From the NCBI RefSeq assembly GCF_001693335.1, contig NZ_CP016503.1:1530791-1594790 (forward strand): a stretch of DNA of 64,000 nucleotides, given 5' to 3'. Shown piece by piece: positions 17,463 through 26,692 of this stretch. Under the pieces are notes generated by a model. That model saw only the letters and a program-made list of their open reading frames with translations, was not told the DNA's origin and searched no databases. The first letter of the stretch is position 1. Every line of letters starts with the position of its first letter. The position numbers and the translations under genes were made by a program. The stretch comes from Helicobacter enhydrae. Lineage in GTDB: Bacteria > Campylobacterota > Campylobacteria > Campylobacterales > Helicobacteraceae.

Positions 17463-18323
17463 CTAGTTGTAACGAAACTCTAGATATTCTTGTGGCAATA
17501 TGCAATCTTGTGCTTGAATGATTTGGGGGTAGATGTTGGCATTGTATCCTAGCTCAAAGAGTTTATCAATCGCTTGATATTGAATGGGGCTTAGTTTGAT
17601 AGAGGATTGGTTGGCGTATAGGTTGAGATAGGTTTCTAAGTCTTGAGAATCAACACGCACAAGAGATCTCTCTAGAAGCATTGAGGAGAGAAGTTTTTTG
17701 TATTTTGTGGCAATTTGCACAGCTTTTGTGAGGATCTCCTCGCATTTGAGTGCTTTGATGAGTGGGAGATTGCGTGAGATCGCCATTCCTCCAAGTGGCA
17801 GTGGCAAATCAGCTTGAGCAAGTTCTAGCCAAATATCCCACAAATGTGTTTCTACTTCCAAAGAAGGATCGAAGTTTAGAATTTCCTCATGGATTAATAC
17901 CCCAGCATCTACCTCGCCCTCTAAAACACTTTTTTGAATATCCAAGAAGTTTTTGTAGATGATTTTTGCATTTGGGTATTTCAGCCTAAACAGCAACGCA
18001 TTGCTTGTGTGCTGACCACTTAGGGCGACTTTGAAATGTTTTTTGAGAATCTTGCCCTTTTTTTTGATGAGCTTTGGACCATAGCCCTCACCGAAACTCA
18101 CGCCTGTTGAGAGGAGTGCATAATCTTGGGCGATGAAAGGATAGACACCAAAAGAAATCGCTGTGATGGGGTATCGCTTCTGTAGTGCGTATTCGTTGAG
18201 GGTTTGAATATCAAGGGCGATGTTTTGAAAATCAAAAGGCGTATTGACCCACCCAAAGACAATAGCATAATACATAAACAAATCATCAGCATCAGGGCTA
18301 TGTGCAACAATGTATCGATTCAT
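17463..18323 (-). CDS. mqnD: 1,4-dihydroxy-6-naphthoate synthase (futalosine menaquinone pathway)
   Basis: A 286-residue periplasmic-binding-protein-fold enzyme of the MqnA/MqnD family. Family hallmarks are IVAHSPDADDLFMYYA at the start, ISFGVYPFIAQDYALLSTG near residue 57, GEGYGPKLI, 'LSGQHTSNALLF' and 'DAGVLIHEEIL' near 140. MqnD converts cyclic dehypoxanthine futalosine to 1,4-dihydroxy-6-naphthoate, fitting Campylobacterota, which make menaquinone by the futalosine route. The later prenyltransferase step may be encoded at 42.7 kb. The start is ATG 18323 with AAGG upstream. It diverges from recA. MqnD is preferred over MqnA because of the tyrosine-rich 'GVYPFIAQDYALL' and 'GEGYGPKLI' phrases. 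Confidence 0.85.
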   Translation of the reverse strand: MNRYIVAHSPDADDLFMYYAIVFGWVNTPFDFQNIALDIQTLNEYALQKRYPITAISFGVYPFIAQDYALLSTGVSFGEGYGPKLIKKKGKILKKHFKVALSGQHTSNALLFRLKYPNAKIIYKNFLDIQKSVLEGEVDAGVLIHEEILNFDPSLEVETHLWDIWLELAQADLPLPLGGMAISRNLPLIKALKCEEILTKAVQIATKYKKLLSSMLLERSLVRVDSQDLETYLNLYANQSSIKLSPIQYQAIDKLFELGYNANIYPQIIQAQDCILPQEYLEFRYN

Positions 18324-18386
18324 AAAAAACCTTAGAAAAGTTTGTTTTTCTAGGATTTTATACCAAAAAACTTATAAAAACAGAGG

Positions 18387-18420
18387 ACTTAAGATAAAAT
18401 ATTTGAACTTAAAATATAAA
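18387..18420 (+). promoter_or_regulatory. recA upstream direct repeat / promoter zone
   Basis: ACTTAAGATAAAAT (18387-18400) and ACTTAAAATATAAA (18407-18420) are imperfect copies 20 bases apart, just before recA. The second ends in a TATAAA-like element suitable as a -10 box. No canonical LexA box is apparent. Confidence 0.3.
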
Positions 18421-18445
18421 ACGAGATTTAATCTAAGGAATGGAT

Positions 18446-19483
18446 ATGGCAATAGATGAACAACGCAAAAAAGCAATCGAGTTGGCACTCAAGCAAGTAG
18501 ATAAAGCTTTTGGGAAAGGGGCTTTGGTGCGTTTGGGTGATAAACAAGTGGAAAAAATCGAGTGTATTTCTACAGGTTCTTTGGGGCTTGATATGGCTTT
18601 GGGGATTGGCGGGATCCCCAAAGGCAGAATCATAGAGATCTATGGTCCAGAGTCAAGTGGTAAAACAACATTGAGTTTGCAGATTATCGCAGAATGCCAA
18701 AGAAATGGCGGGATTTGTGCTTTTATCGACGCAGAACACGCACTTGATGTGTATTATGCAAAACGCTTGGGCGTGGATACTGAAAACCTTTTGGTTTCTC
18801 AACCTGATCACGGGGAACAGGCGTTGGAGATTTTGGAAACATTGACACGCAGTGGAGCGGTGGATCTTGTCGTGATTGACTCTGTGGCAGCTCTCACGCC
18901 CAAAGCTGAAATCGATGGAGATATGGGAGATCAGCATGTCGGTTTGCAAGCAAGGTTAATGAGCCACGCGTTGAGAAAGATCACAGGCGTGTTGCACAAA
19001 ATGAATGCTACGCTTATTTTTATCAATCAGATTCGAATGAAAATCGGAATGATGGGGTATGGAAGCCCTGAAACCACAACAGGTGGGAATGCTCTCAAGT
19101 TTTATGCTAGTGTGAGGATTGATATTAGGCGTATTGCCACACTCAAGCAGAACGAACAGCAAATCGGTAATCGTGCCAAAGCCAAAGTTGTCAAAAACAA
19201 AGTCGCCCCTCCTTTTAGAGAGGCGGAGTTTGATATTATGTTTGGCGAGGGGATTAGCAAAGAGGGTGAGATCATCGATTATGGAATCAAGCTTGATATC
19301 ATTGACAAAAGTGGAGCTTGGCTAAGCTATGGTGCGACCAAGCTTGGGCAAGGAAGAGAAAATGCAAAAGTGTTTTTGAAAGAAAACGAAAACATAAGCG
19401 AAGAAATCATTTCAAAAATCAAGGAGCAAATTGGAGTGGTGGAAGAAATACTTCCTTTACCTGCTGAACCAAACGAGGAGTGA
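18446..19483 (+). CDS. recA: Recombinase RecA
   Basis: A 345-residue RecA that polymerises on single-stranded DNA, performs strand exchange in homologous recombination and supports repair and natural transformation. The sequence opens with [20 protein letters not shown]. Walker A is GPESSGKTT (about 66-74), Walker B is [14 protein letters not shown] (near 140), and the loop MRKI-type DNA-binding regions are intact. ATG 18446 is chosen over the in-frame ATG 18440 because AAGGA (18435-18439) sits six bases before it and MAID is the family start. RecA is also the likely agent for any recombination between the inverted repeats at 11 and 32 kb, which flank it. eno follows after two bases. Confidence 0.97.
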   Translation: MAIDEQRKKAIELALKQVDKAFGKGALVRLGDKQVEKIECISTGSLGLDMALGIGGIPKGRIIEIYGPESSGKTTLSLQIIAECQRNGGICAFIDAEHALDVYYAKRLGVDTENLLVSQPDHGEQALEILETLTRSGAVDLVVIDSVAALTPKAEIDGDMGDQHVGLQARLMSHALRKITGVLHKMNATLIFINQIRMKIGMMGYGSPETTTGGNALKFYASVRIDIRRIATLKQNEQQIGNRAKAKVVKNKVAPPFREAEFDIMFGEGISKEGEIIDYGIKLDIIDKSGAWLSYGATKLGQGRENAKVFLKENENISEEIISKIKEQIGVVEEILPLPAEPNEE

Positions 19484-19485
19484 AA

Positions 19486-20760
19486 ATGACATCAATTATC
19501 AATGTTGAGGCTTTTGAGGTTTTAGATAGTCGTGGCAATCCAACTCTAAAAGCAGAAGTTGTGCTTAGCGATGGGGCAAGGGGGAGTGCGATTGTCCCAA
19601 GTGGAGCAAGCACAGGCAAAAGAGAGGCTCTAGAGCTTAGGGATAAAGATTTGGGACGCTTTTTGGGCAAAGGTGTATTACAGGCTTGTGGAAGTGTCAA
19701 TCACGCAATCAAAGACGCTTTGATCGGCAAAAACCCTTATGAGCAGAACAAAATTGATGCGATTTTAAAAGCACTTGATGGAAGTAGCAACTATGCGTTT
19801 TTGGGTGCTAATGCGACTTTGGGTGTGAGTATGGCTGTCGCGAGGGCAAGTGCTGTGAGTTTGGGAATGCCACTATATCGTTATTTGGGTGGTGCAAACG
19901 CAAGTGTGTTGCCCACTCCAATGCTCAATATCATCAATGGCGGAAGTCACGCTGATAACAATGTGGATTTTCAAGAATATATGATTATGCCATTGGGCTT
20001 TGAAACTTTTGCAGAAGCTTTGCGTGCGAGTGCTGAAATCTACCAGCACCTCAAGAAGCTATTGATAGATATGGGGCAAAGCACAGCCATTGGTGATGAA
20101 GGAGGGTTTGCTCCAAATTTCAAAGACAATCAAGAGCCGATTGAAGCTATTTTGAAATCTATTGAGTTGGCAGGATATAAGCCACAAGAGCAAATTGCCA
20201 TCGCCCTTGATATTGCAAGTAGTGAGCTGATTGATGATGAGGGCAAGTATCATCTTAGAGGGGAAAATCGGGTGCTAGATTCTTGTGAGCTGATCGAGTA
20301 TTATCAAATGCTTTGCCAAAAATATCCTATTGTTTCGATAGAGGATGGTTTGAGCGAGGATGATTGGAAAGGGTGGAAAGAGATGACAGATAGACTTGGG
20401 GACAAAATCCAACTTGTCGGAGATGATTTGTTTGTCACCAATCACACAATTGTGCAAGATGGGATCGATCAAGGGGTGGCAAATGCGGTTCTGATCAAGC
20501 CCAATCAAATCGGCACGATCAGCCAAACAATGCAGACTATTAGACTTGCACAAAGAAATAACTATCGATGTATTATGAGTCATAGAAGTGGCGAGAGTGA
20601 AGATGTGTTTATCGCAGATTTTGCAGTGGGTTTGAATACTGCACAAATCAAAACAGGAGCCACTGCACGCAGTGAGCGTATCGCCAAATACAATCGTTTG
20701 CTAGAGATTGAGCGTGAGCTAATCGGTGGTGAATATTTGGGTGGGAAGATTTTTGTATGA
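19486..20760 (+). CDS. eno: Enolase
   Basis: A 424-residue phosphopyruvate hydratase interconverting 2-phosphoglycerate and phosphoenolpyruvate. Visible hallmarks are [10 protein letters not shown] at the start, [16 protein letters not shown], '[17 protein letters not shown]' with the active-site His, GDEGGFAPN, '[11 protein letters not shown]' and the signature '[13 protein letters not shown]'. ATG 19486 is used; GAGGAG ends six bases before it and overlaps the recA stop, suggesting coupled translation. In a Helicobacter lacking a complete Embden-Meyerhof pathway, enolase mainly serves gluconeogenesis with the gapA-pgi-pgk genes at 56-60 kb. The stop overlaps the next gene by four bases. Confidence 0.97.
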   Translation: MTSIINVEAFEVLDSRGNPTLKAEVVLSDGARGSAIVPSGASTGKREALELRDKDLGRFLGKGVLQACGSVNHAIKDALIGKNPYEQNKIDAILKALDGSSNYAFLGANATLGVSMAVARASAVSLGMPLYRYLGGANASVLPTPMLNIINGGSHADNNVDFQEYMIMPLGFETFAEALRASAEIYQHLKKLLIDMGQSTAIGDEGGFAPNFKDNQEPIEAILKSIELAGYKPQEQIAIALDIASSELIDDEGKYHLRGENRVLDSCELIEYYQMLCQKYPIVSIEDGLSEDDWKGWKEMTDRLGDKIQLVGDDLFVTNHTIVQDGIDQGVANAVLIKPNQIGTISQTMQTIRLAQRNNYRCIMSHRSGESEDVFIADFAVGLNTAQIKTGATARSERIAKYNRLLEIERELIGGEYLGGKIFV

Positions 20761-21053
20761 CATCACAAGAAAAAGAAGCCCTAGAAGCTTCGTTTCAAAA
20801 ACAAAGTGGGAGATCTAGGTTTATACGCATACGCTGGCGTATTGTGATTATTGTGTGTGGGGTTTTTTGGATTGGTTGGTATGCGACGGAGCTTTTGTAT
20901 GGCAATTATTCGCGTCAGATTTTGCAAGAACTTCGGGAACAAGAGCAGTATTTGAAGCAAAAGGTCAATCAGCTTCAGGCACAAAATGTGAAATTGCAAA
21001 AAGTGATTTTTGAGCTTAAGGGATTGGAACCAAATCTTGAGGAAAAGAAATGA
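20757..21053 (+). CDS. FtsB/DivIC-type septum formation initiator-like protein
   Basis: A 98-residue bitopic membrane protein: a basic cytoplasmic start, one transmembrane helix ([17 protein letters not shown], about 25-42), then a coiled coil ([20 protein letters not shown]) ending in '[10 protein letters not shown]'. This architecture is that of FtsB/DivIC proteins, which link FtsL and FtsQ in the division machinery. Sequence similarity in the family is low, so the call rests on layout, length and the eno-linked position shared with many FtsB genes. It overlaps eno by four bases (ATGA) and the next gene by four. Confidence 0.7.
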   Translation: MTSQEKEALEASFQKQSGRSRFIRIRWRIVIIVCGVFWIGWYATELLYGNYSRQILQELREQEQYLKQKVNQLQAQNVKLQKVIFELKGLEPNLEEKK

Positions 21054-21670
21054 CTATGATAAGAATGTGTTTGTTTTTGATGATTGTGTGTGGGTTGTTT
21101 GGTCGCGAAGATCCTTTTGAGTTGAAAATTACTCCCAAAACAACTCCCCAAAGTGTAGAGGGCGAGAATAAAAATTTTTTGGAAGACATTAAAGTCCAGC
21201 TCCCAAGCACCGCAAGGATCCTCAAAGAGGTGCAGTTTGTCTATCAGAAACTAGATGGGAGCATTGATATTCAAAAGATTCCTGTAAATTCTACGATTGA
21301 TTGGCATTATCCTATCAGTATCTCGCAACTATATGGATCAGCCAAAGACAAGATTTTGCAAAAAGAGCAAAAATATGATTACAAAAACTTCAGTTTTGTT
21401 ATCAAAAACAAAGAGATACATATTCACACGCCTTATCAATTGACACAAAATTTCATTCTCCCCAAACCTTTTAGAATCATCTTGGATTTTACGCGAAGCA
21501 AAGACACGCTAACACAAGAGTTTCAAACACAAAGTCATTTTTTCTCTTCTATCACGATTAATACGCACCAAACTTTTTACCGCGTCATTCTGACTTTGGA
21601 TGGGCAATATGATTATGATATTCAGCAGGACAAAGACGCTAAGCATTGCTATATTGTGACTTTGCAGTAA
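21050..21670 (+). CDS. AMIN-domain periplasmic protein
   Basis: A 206-residue exported protein. Residues 1-18 form a signal peptide ([18 protein letters not shown]). The C-terminal half (about 110-206) reads as an AMIN domain: alternating hydrophobic strands with 'FILPKPFRIILDFTRSKD' and 'YRVILTLDGQYDYDI', the peptidoglycan- or secretin-targeting module of amidases and pilus proteins. There is no catalytic amidase domain. It sits in the recA-eno-divIC-like-aroK operon, overlapping its neighbour by four bases. A cell-envelope or septal targeting role is inferred. Confidence 0.7.
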   Translation: MTMIRMCLFLMIVCGLFGREDPFELKITPKTTPQSVEGENKNFLEDIKVQLPSTARILKEVQFVYQKLDGSIDIQKIPVNSTIDWHYPISISQLYGSAKDKILQKEQKYDYKNFSFVIKNKEIHIHTPYQLTQNFILPKPFRIILDFTRSKDTLTQEFQTQSHFFSSITINTHQTFYRVILTLDGQYDYDIQQDKDAKHCYIVTLQ

Positions 21671-22174
21671 ATGCATTATCTGTTGATTGGATTTATGGGG
21701 AGTGGCAAAAGCACATTGTGCAATAGGGTGAGCGAGGCATTGCAGATCCCGATATATTGCCTTGATGATGAGATACAAAACAAGATAGGAATGTCGATTG
21801 CCAAGATCTTTGAGTGCTATGGAGAGGAGTTTTTTCGCACCCAAGAGGCTGAAGTGCTTAGAGGGATTGAAACATTGCAAAAGCCACATCTGATAGATTG
21901 CGGAGGCGGGACTCCCATTTTCCATAGCGTGCGGACTTATGGCAAGGTGTGTTTCGTGCAGGAGAGCTTTGAGGTGATTGCCCAAAGATTACAAGGCGAT
22001 GATACGCGTCCGTTGTTTAGGGATGTGCAAAAGGCACATCAGCTTTTTAGTCAAAGGGAGATGATCTATCTTGAAAGTGCGGATTATGTGTTGAGTGGGG
22101 GAAATAAATTTGAAAAATTAAAAGATTGGATACTCAAAGAGGAGAGGATTAGAGATCCTCTTCTGCTCGAATAG
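21671..22174 (+). CDS. aroK: Shikimate kinase
   Basis: A 167-residue P-loop kinase that phosphorylates shikimate at O3 in chorismate synthesis. Walker [10 protein letters not shown] is at residues 7-15. The DD pair ([11 protein letters not shown]), '[12 protein letters not shown]' with the shikimate-binding Arg, DCGGGTP, and the lid DDTRPLF are all present. The ATG follows the previous stop directly (TAAATG), so translation is probably coupled. The last 26 bases overlap the end of the convergent atpB gene. Synteny with the H. pylori recA-eno-x-x-aroK cluster supports the call. Confidence 0.95.
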   Translation: MHYLLIGFMGSGKSTLCNRVSEALQIPIYCLDDEIQNKIGMSIAKIFECYGEEFFRTQEAEVLRGIETLQKPHLIDCGGGTPIFHSVRTYGKVCFVQESFEVIAQRLQGDDTRPLFRDVQKAHQLFSQREMIYLESADYVLSGGNKFEKLKDWILKEERIRDPLLLE

Positions 22175-22829
22175 CACTTCCGATATACACATAAGTGAGA
22201 ATCATAAAAACAAACGCCTGTAAAAAAGCCATCAATGTCAAAATCGCAAATGCAGGAAGTGGGGCAATCCAAGGTGCCAACATCAACATCACAAGCAAAA
22301 ACATATCATCACCCTTGATGTTCCCAAATAGACGGAAAGAGAGCGAGACAATGCGTGAGAAATGAGAGATGATCTCAACAGGGAGCATTAATGGAGCCAA
22401 GAGTGGAACGGGTCCCAAAAAATGTGCGAAATAATGCACAAATCCTTTGGCTTTGATCCCCTCATAGTGATAATACACAAAAACCACCAAAGCCAAAACA
22501 AGAGTGAAATTGAGGCTTGAAGTGGGTGATTCAAAACCGGGAATAATCCCTATGACATTGGAGAAAAACACAAAAAGAGCAATTGTTCCTGTGAGTGGCA
22601 GGTATTTGATTGCGACTTCTCTGCTTACCACATCGCTTGCAATGCTGATGATCCCTTCAATCACGAATTCAAAGAGATTTTGTAGTCCTGTTGGGACAAG
22701 ATTCAATCGATTTGTTGCAAGTTTGGCAAAAACCAACACAATGATTGCGACCAAGATTGTGTGAAATGCAATGATAAAATTGTGATTTGTGCTAATCAAA
22801 CTTGCAAAAGTGAAAAGGCGTCCTTCCAT
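22149..22829 (-). CDS. atpB: ATP synthase F0 subunit a
   Basis: A 226-residue polytopic subunit that forms the proton half-channels next to the c-ring. Five to six transmembrane segments are seen. The essential Arg lies in [15 protein letters not shown] (near residue 160), and the last helix carries '[19 protein letters not shown]' with the conserved Gln. In Campylobacterota atpB is normally away from the other atp genes, as here. Its 3' end overlaps aroK by 26 bases tail to tail. The start is ATG 22829, downstream of AAAAGGATATGT. Confidence 0.96.
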   Translation of the reverse strand: MEGRLFTFASLISTNHNFIIAFHTILVAIIVLVFAKLATNRLNLVPTGLQNLFEFVIEGIISIASDVVSREVAIKYLPLTGTIALFVFFSNVIGIIPGFESPTSSLNFTLVLALVVFVYYHYEGIKAKGFVHYFAHFLGPVPLLAPLMLPVEIISHFSRIVSLSFRLFGNIKGDDMFLLVMLMLAPWIAPLPAFAILTLMAFLQAFVFMILTYVYIGSAIRAEEDL

Positions 22830-22889
22830 ACATATCCTTTTGTTACTGAAATAAATATAATGTATTTTATCTCAAATCTAGCCGAAGTG

Positions 22890-23384
22890 CTATGGGTTTG
22901 AGGGAAAATTAGGGGGTTTGTCGGTGATTTGTGTGCGACAGAGCCAGTCGTGAAAAGTTTGTCTATCATTTCTAAGAAAAGGAAAGACAAATCCAAACAG
23001 CAAAGCAAAACTCAAAAAACAGAGAACAAAACGCAAGAGACAGACAAAAAAGCAGACTTTGGTGTGGGTTTTGGTTTGCAAAACGAGGTTTTGGGCACGC
23101 ATCCCGGGGGTTTGTCCCAAAGTGGCACAAAGAGTAGAATCAATCAGAGCATACAACAAAAAGCAAATCAAAATCGCTACTTGATTGTTTTGAAACGCTT
23201 CTTTGCCACCCAAAAATAGATAAGTGGCGATATAGAGTATCGGAGTGTAAATCATAAAGACATCAATCACTAGTGCTTTGAAGCGTGTGTAGCAATCCTT
23301 GAGCGTTGTTTTGAGATTAGTTGCCACGACTGCCGGGTTTGACTGCTGTGCTTGTGGCACATAATGGGCAAGAATGAGGTGCAT
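22890..23384 (-). CDS. RDD-family membrane protein
   Basis: A small membrane protein of the RDD family; function unknown, some members are ion exchangers. The RDD core is visible: '[19 protein letters not shown]' (Arg and Asp of the motif), '[14 protein letters not shown]' and the closing 'HDWLCRTQI', with three to four hydrophobic helices between. The start is uncertain: ATG 23384 gives 164 residues but overlaps pyrE by 68 bases and has no clear binding site; GTG 23360 or 23327 are alternatives. It follows pyrE in the secG-frr-pyrE-RDD order also known from H. pylori. Confidence 0.75.
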   Translation of the reverse strand: MHLILAHYVPQAQQSNPAVVATNLKTTLKDCYTRFKALVIDVFMIYTPILYIATYLFLGGKEAFQNNQVAILICFLLYALIDSTLCATLGQTPGMRAQNLVLQTKTHTKVCFFVCLLRFVLCFLSFALLFGFVFPFLRNDRQTFHDWLCRTQITDKPPNFPSNP

Positions 23385-23922
23385 AAATCTCAAACACAAA
23401 ATCTTGCAAAGCAAACAATGGGAGATTGCTAGGGAGTTTCCCTTCGGGTTTTCCCTCAAGTGTCGAGCCAACTCGTTTGCAAAAACCGCGATTGGCAAGT
23501 CCTGCAAAGCCCACAATCTCCGCACCAAGCTCTTGGATGCAATGTGCAGATTCTAGGGCAGAGCCACCTGTTGTGATGATGTCTTCGCAGATGAGAAACT
23601 TTTCTTGAGGTTTGATTGCAAATCCACGCCTCAAAGTCATCACGCCATTCACCCTCTCCGTGAAAATAAAACGCACACCCAGAGCTTTGGCAAGTTCATA
23701 TCCTGCGAGAATCCCCCCAAGTGCAGGGGAGCAGATAGCATCGGGCTTGAGACCATAGGCAAGGATTTGTTCTGCTAGAGCTTGAGCAAGTTTGGAGGCA
23801 ATTTCAGGATTTTCCAATACTTTGGCGGATTGAAGATAGTATTGGGAATGATTGCCGCTACTGAGCAAAAAATGCCCCTCAAGTAGGGCGTTGCAGTCTG
23901 TGTAGATTTGTTTGATGTCCAT
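23317..23922 (-). CDS. pyrE: Orotate phosphoribosyltransferase
   Basis: A 201-residue enzyme joining orotate and PRPP to give orotidine 5'-phosphate in pyrimidine synthesis. The PRPP loop [19 protein letters not shown] (about 108-126) and '[17 protein letters not shown]' are diagnostic. The start ATG 23922 sits two bases after the frr stop. The C-terminus carries a Cys-containing tail '[21 protein letters not shown]', as in other members of this longer bacterial type. It is part of a minus-strand operon secG-frr-pyrE-RDD. Confidence 0.95.
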   Translation of the reverse strand: MDIKQIYTDCNALLEGHFLLSSGNHSQYYLQSAKVLENPEIASKLAQALAEQILAYGLKPDAICSPALGGILAGYELAKALGVRFIFTERVNGVMTLRRGFAIKPQEKFLICEDIITTGGSALESAHCIQELGAEIVGFAGLANRGFCKRVGSTLEGKPEGKLPSNLPLFALQDFVFEIYAPHSCPLCATSTAVKPGSRGN

Positions 23923-23924
23923 TG

Positions 23925-24482
23925 TTAGACCTTCATCACTTCTTCTTCTTTTTGTTTCACGGCTTCATCGATTTTTTTGACAAACTCATCAGTGTATTTC
24001 TGAATCTCATCTTGTCCTTTTTTGCTCAAATCCTCTGTGATGGTTTTGTCTTTTTCAGATTTTTTGATGGAGTTGTTGCTTTCTTGGCGTATGTTGCGAA
24101 TCGCGATTTTGGCTTTTTCACCCATCGCTCTTGCTTCTTTTGCGATTTCTTTTCTTTGCTCCTGTGTCATTGGAGGGAAAAACAATTTGACATTTTCTCC
24201 ATCGTTGTTTGGATTGACCCCGATGTTGGCTTCTTGGATTGCTTTTTCAATATCTTTGAGCAATGGCTTTTCCCAAGGCGTGATAAGGATGGTTGTGGCA
24301 TCTGTGGCGATCACTGATCCTACCTGATTGAGGGGCGTTGGAGTGCCATAATAATCGATGCGAATGTTATCTAGAATATTGATAGAGACCTTGCCACTTC
24401 TAAGAGTTGAAAAATCCCTCTTGAGTGATTCTATGGTTTTGTTCATAGAGTTTTTGGTTTGTTCATAGAGTTCGTTGAGCAT
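23925..24482 (-). CDS. frr: Ribosome recycling factor
   Basis: A 185-residue RRF, which with EF-G splits post-termination ribosomes. The full-length fold is recognisable: '[19 protein letters not shown]' in helix 1, '[18 protein letters not shown]', '[14 protein letters not shown]', '[19 protein letters not shown]' and the final long helix rich in Lys/Glu. The start overlaps the secG stop by one base (TAATG). Confidence 0.97.
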   Translation of the reverse strand: MLNELYEQTKNSMNKTIESLKRDFSTLRSGKVSINILDNIRIDYYGTPTPLNQVGSVIATDATTILITPWEKPLLKDIEKAIQEANIGVNPNNDGENVKLFFPPMTQEQRKEIAKEARAMGEKAKIAIRNIRQESNNSIKKSEKDKTITEDLSKKGQDEIQKYTDEFVKKIDEAVKQKEEEVMKV

Positions 24483-24820
24483 TATGAATCCTTTTTGGGT
24501 TGGAGTGTGTTGAGCTTGTCTTGAAGCTTGGGTGCTTGAGGTATGGTGGAAGATTCTAGGCTTTTGGGGACATCACGCATAATGCTTGATTGCGATTTTT
24601 TTGTGTAAGCATAGCTCAAAGCAATAGTGTTGAGCAAAAAGAGTGTGCCAAACAAAAGCGTAGTTTTGGCAAGAAACCCATTTGCTCCTTTGGCACCAAA
24701 GACGCTTTCATTGCTTCCGCTGTAGTTGATAAGCCCACCACCCGAGCTTTTTTGCAACAAAACAAGAATTACGATAAATATGGTTAGAACAATTTGAGAG
24801 ATAAACAAAAACGAAGTCAT
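24482..24820 (-). CDS. secG: Preprotein translocase subunit SecG
   Basis: A 112-residue inner-membrane subunit that assists SecYEG translocation. Two transmembrane helices flank the conserved linker: '[15 protein letters not shown]', then KSSGGGL and the second helix '[19 protein letters not shown]'. '[17 protein letters not shown]' is characteristic. The start ATG 24820 is chosen because AAAGGAT precedes it; a longer frame upstream has no binding site and non-SecG sequence. The polar tail after residue 75 is typical of Helicobacter SecG. First gene of the operon. Confidence 0.95.
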   Translation of the reverse strand: MTSFLFISQIVLTIFIVILVLLQKSSGGGLINYSGSNESVFGAKGANGFLAKTTLLFGTLFLLNTIALSYAYTKKSQSSIMRDVPKSLESSTIPQAPKLQDKLNTLQPKKDS

Positions 24821-25027
24821 CGTTGTAATCCTTTTGGCTAGATTAATTTGGGATTTGTGAAAGAAAATTCTAGCAAAACTTTTGGTGGTTGTGTTGTTTT
24901 GATTGTTGTTTTTTGTGTTTTTGGCGATTTGAGCGATGTGCAATCAATCAATGCTCATTGAGGAGTTGATTATTCTTGGTAGAGTTTTGATAAAATCACA
25001 AAAATTTGAAGTCAGGAAGGAATAACA

Positions 25028-26116
25028 ATGGCATTTGATTTGAATGAACATCTCAAGAAAAAGCAGCAAAATGGGCAGGGCGATCGTCCCAATCCACAAA
25101 CTCCCAAGCGAGATTCTGTGGGCGGCTCAAAGATCCCACAAGATTTTGGAGGCAAAAAGTTTCTCTTGATGATTGGGGTTGTGGTGATGATTGCGATTGT
25201 GATTTTGGCACGCCCATTTGTGGTGATCCAATCAGGTGAAGTGGGTATCAAGGTAACTGCAGGGAAATATGATCCCAATCCTTTGCGTCCGGGTATTCAT
25301 TTTTTTGTGCCGATTTTGCAAAATGTGATTGTTGTGGATACGCGTGTGAGGATTATCAATTTCTCACGCACAGAGGATATGGGGGTAGCAGGTAAGAATC
25401 AAGGGATTTTTAGAAATGATGCTATTTCTGTGATGGATTCAAGGGGGCTATCAGTTTCCATTGAGCTCACGGTGCAATATCAACTCAATGCAAATGCAAC
25501 GCCAAAGACTATCGAAACCTATGGTTTATCTTGGGAGCAAAAAATCATCAATCCTGTAGTGAGAGATGTGGTGCGTAGCGTGGTGGGACGCTATCCTGCA
25601 GAGGAGTTGCCTATCAAACGCAATGAAATCGCTCAAATGATTAGTGCAAACATTCAAGAAGAGATTTCAAAGCTCCCAGATTCTCCTGTCACGCTCAAAT
25701 CTGTCCAGTTGCGTGAAATTGTTTTGCCAACCAATATCAGAGAGCAGATCGAAAAAGTGCAAATCGCACGCCAAGAATCTGAGCGTGTGAGATATGAGGT
25801 ATTGAGGGCGAAGCAAGAGGCAGAAAAAGTAGCCGCTCTTGCCAAAGGTGAGGCTGATGCCAATCGTGTCAAAGCTCAAGGGATAGCAGATGCGATTTTG
25901 ATTGAAGCCAACGCACAAAGCAAGGCAAACAAAGCGATTGCAGATAGCTTGACTCGACCTCTTTTGGAGCTTAGGCAGATCGAAACCCAAAACAAATTCA
26001 ACGAAGCCCTCAAAGTCAATAAAGACGCACAGATTTTCTTGACACCGGGTGGGGCTGTCCCAAATATTTGGGTGGATAGCAAATCAAGAAAGCAAAGCAC
26101 ATCTGTAGGTAAATGA
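25028..26116 (+). CDS. SPFH/band 7 (prohibitin-like) membrane protein
   Basis: A 362-residue SPFH-domain protein. A polar N-terminal tail of about 45 residues precedes one transmembrane helix (FLLMIGVVVMIAIVILA, near 47-63). The band 7 domain follows ('VVIQSGEVGIKVTAGKYDP', 'RPGIHFFVPILQNVIVVDTR') to about residue 260, and then a coiled coil rich in Ala/Glu/Lys ('EAEKVAALAKGEADANRVKAQG') typical of prohibitins and HflC/K. Such proteins form ring-like membrane scaffolds and modulate FtsH. GGAAGGAATAACA precedes the ATG. Residues about 50-330 are unmistakable; the specific partner is unknown. The next gene starts directly after. Confidence 0.88.
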   Translation: MAFDLNEHLKKKQQNGQGDRPNPQTPKRDSVGGSKIPQDFGGKKFLLMIGVVVMIAIVILARPFVVIQSGEVGIKVTAGKYDPNPLRPGIHFFVPILQNVIVVDTRVRIINFSRTEDMGVAGKNQGIFRNDAISVMDSRGLSVSIELTVQYQLNANATPKTIETYGLSWEQKIINPVVRDVVRSVVGRYPAEELPIKRNEIAQMISANIQEEISKLPDSPVTLKSVQLREIVLPTNIREQIEKVQIARQESERVRYEVLRAKQEAEKVAALAKGEADANRVKAQGIADAILIEANAQSKANKAIADSLTRPLLELRQIETQNKFNEALKVNKDAQIFLTPGGAVPNIWVDSKSRKQSTSVGK

Positions 26117-26117
26117 T

Positions 26118-26663
26118 TTGGAAGCCTTGAGGACATTGATTTTTGAAGGACGCGATGTATTTCTGTCAGTCTTTGGCAGGTTTGCTGCGTTTGATTTTGC
26201 CCTGTTGACTGTCTGCTTTTTGGTTTGGATTTTGGTGTATTTTTTGGCTTGTTTGATGCGTAATGTGAGGTTTTTCATCCCCCAGTTTTTCAAGCTGATT
26301 GCTTTTTGTATTTTTGTGAGCATTCCATTTGTCATCAATTATGTGCAAAAAAACATCTTTTATCCTGTGCAAGTTGAGTATAAATACGCCCAGCAGATGC
26401 AATATTCCCCCGTGTTTTTCGCCGATGTAGAGGTGCAAAACATCGGGAAACGCACAATCAAACAATGCGAGTTTGCTATCGATATATTGCGTCCAAAGGG
26501 CAAAAAAATCAACGAGTTGCTCAATATGATTAAGCCATTGAAAACTTTCACTTATTCTTTCAAAAAAGAAATCCGTGTGGGGCAGAGTGGTAATTTTGAG
26601 CATACTTTTCAATCTTTTAATTACAAAAACTATCAGAAGCGATTGACTTGTTTTGGTCATTAG
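26118..26663 (+). CDS. DUF2393-like membrane protein
   Basis: A protein of about 181 residues with two N-terminal hydrophobic helices ('FDFALLTVCFLVWILVYFLA' and 'FFKLIAFCIFVSIPFVINYV') and a soluble beta-rich domain ('VFFADVEVQNIGKRTIKQCE'), as in the Campylobacterota-specific DUF2393 family. It follows the SPFH gene by one base, an arrangement shared with H. pylori as I recall it. The start is uncertain: TTG 26118 is the first possible codon; TTG 26136 after GAGGAC is an alternative. The extracytoplasmic domain and coupling to the SPFH gene suggest a joint envelope role, which is inference. Confidence 0.6.
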   Translation: MEALRTLIFEGRDVFLSVFGRFAAFDFALLTVCFLVWILVYFLACLMRNVRFFIPQFFKLIAFCIFVSIPFVINYVQKNIFYPVQVEYKYAQQMQYSPVFFADVEVQNIGKRTIKQCEFAIDILRPKGKKINELLNMIKPLKTFTYSFKKEIRVGQSGNFEHTFQSFNYKNYQKRLTCFGH

Positions 26664-26692
26664 GTGCTTCAACAACATACTAAGGAGTGTCA

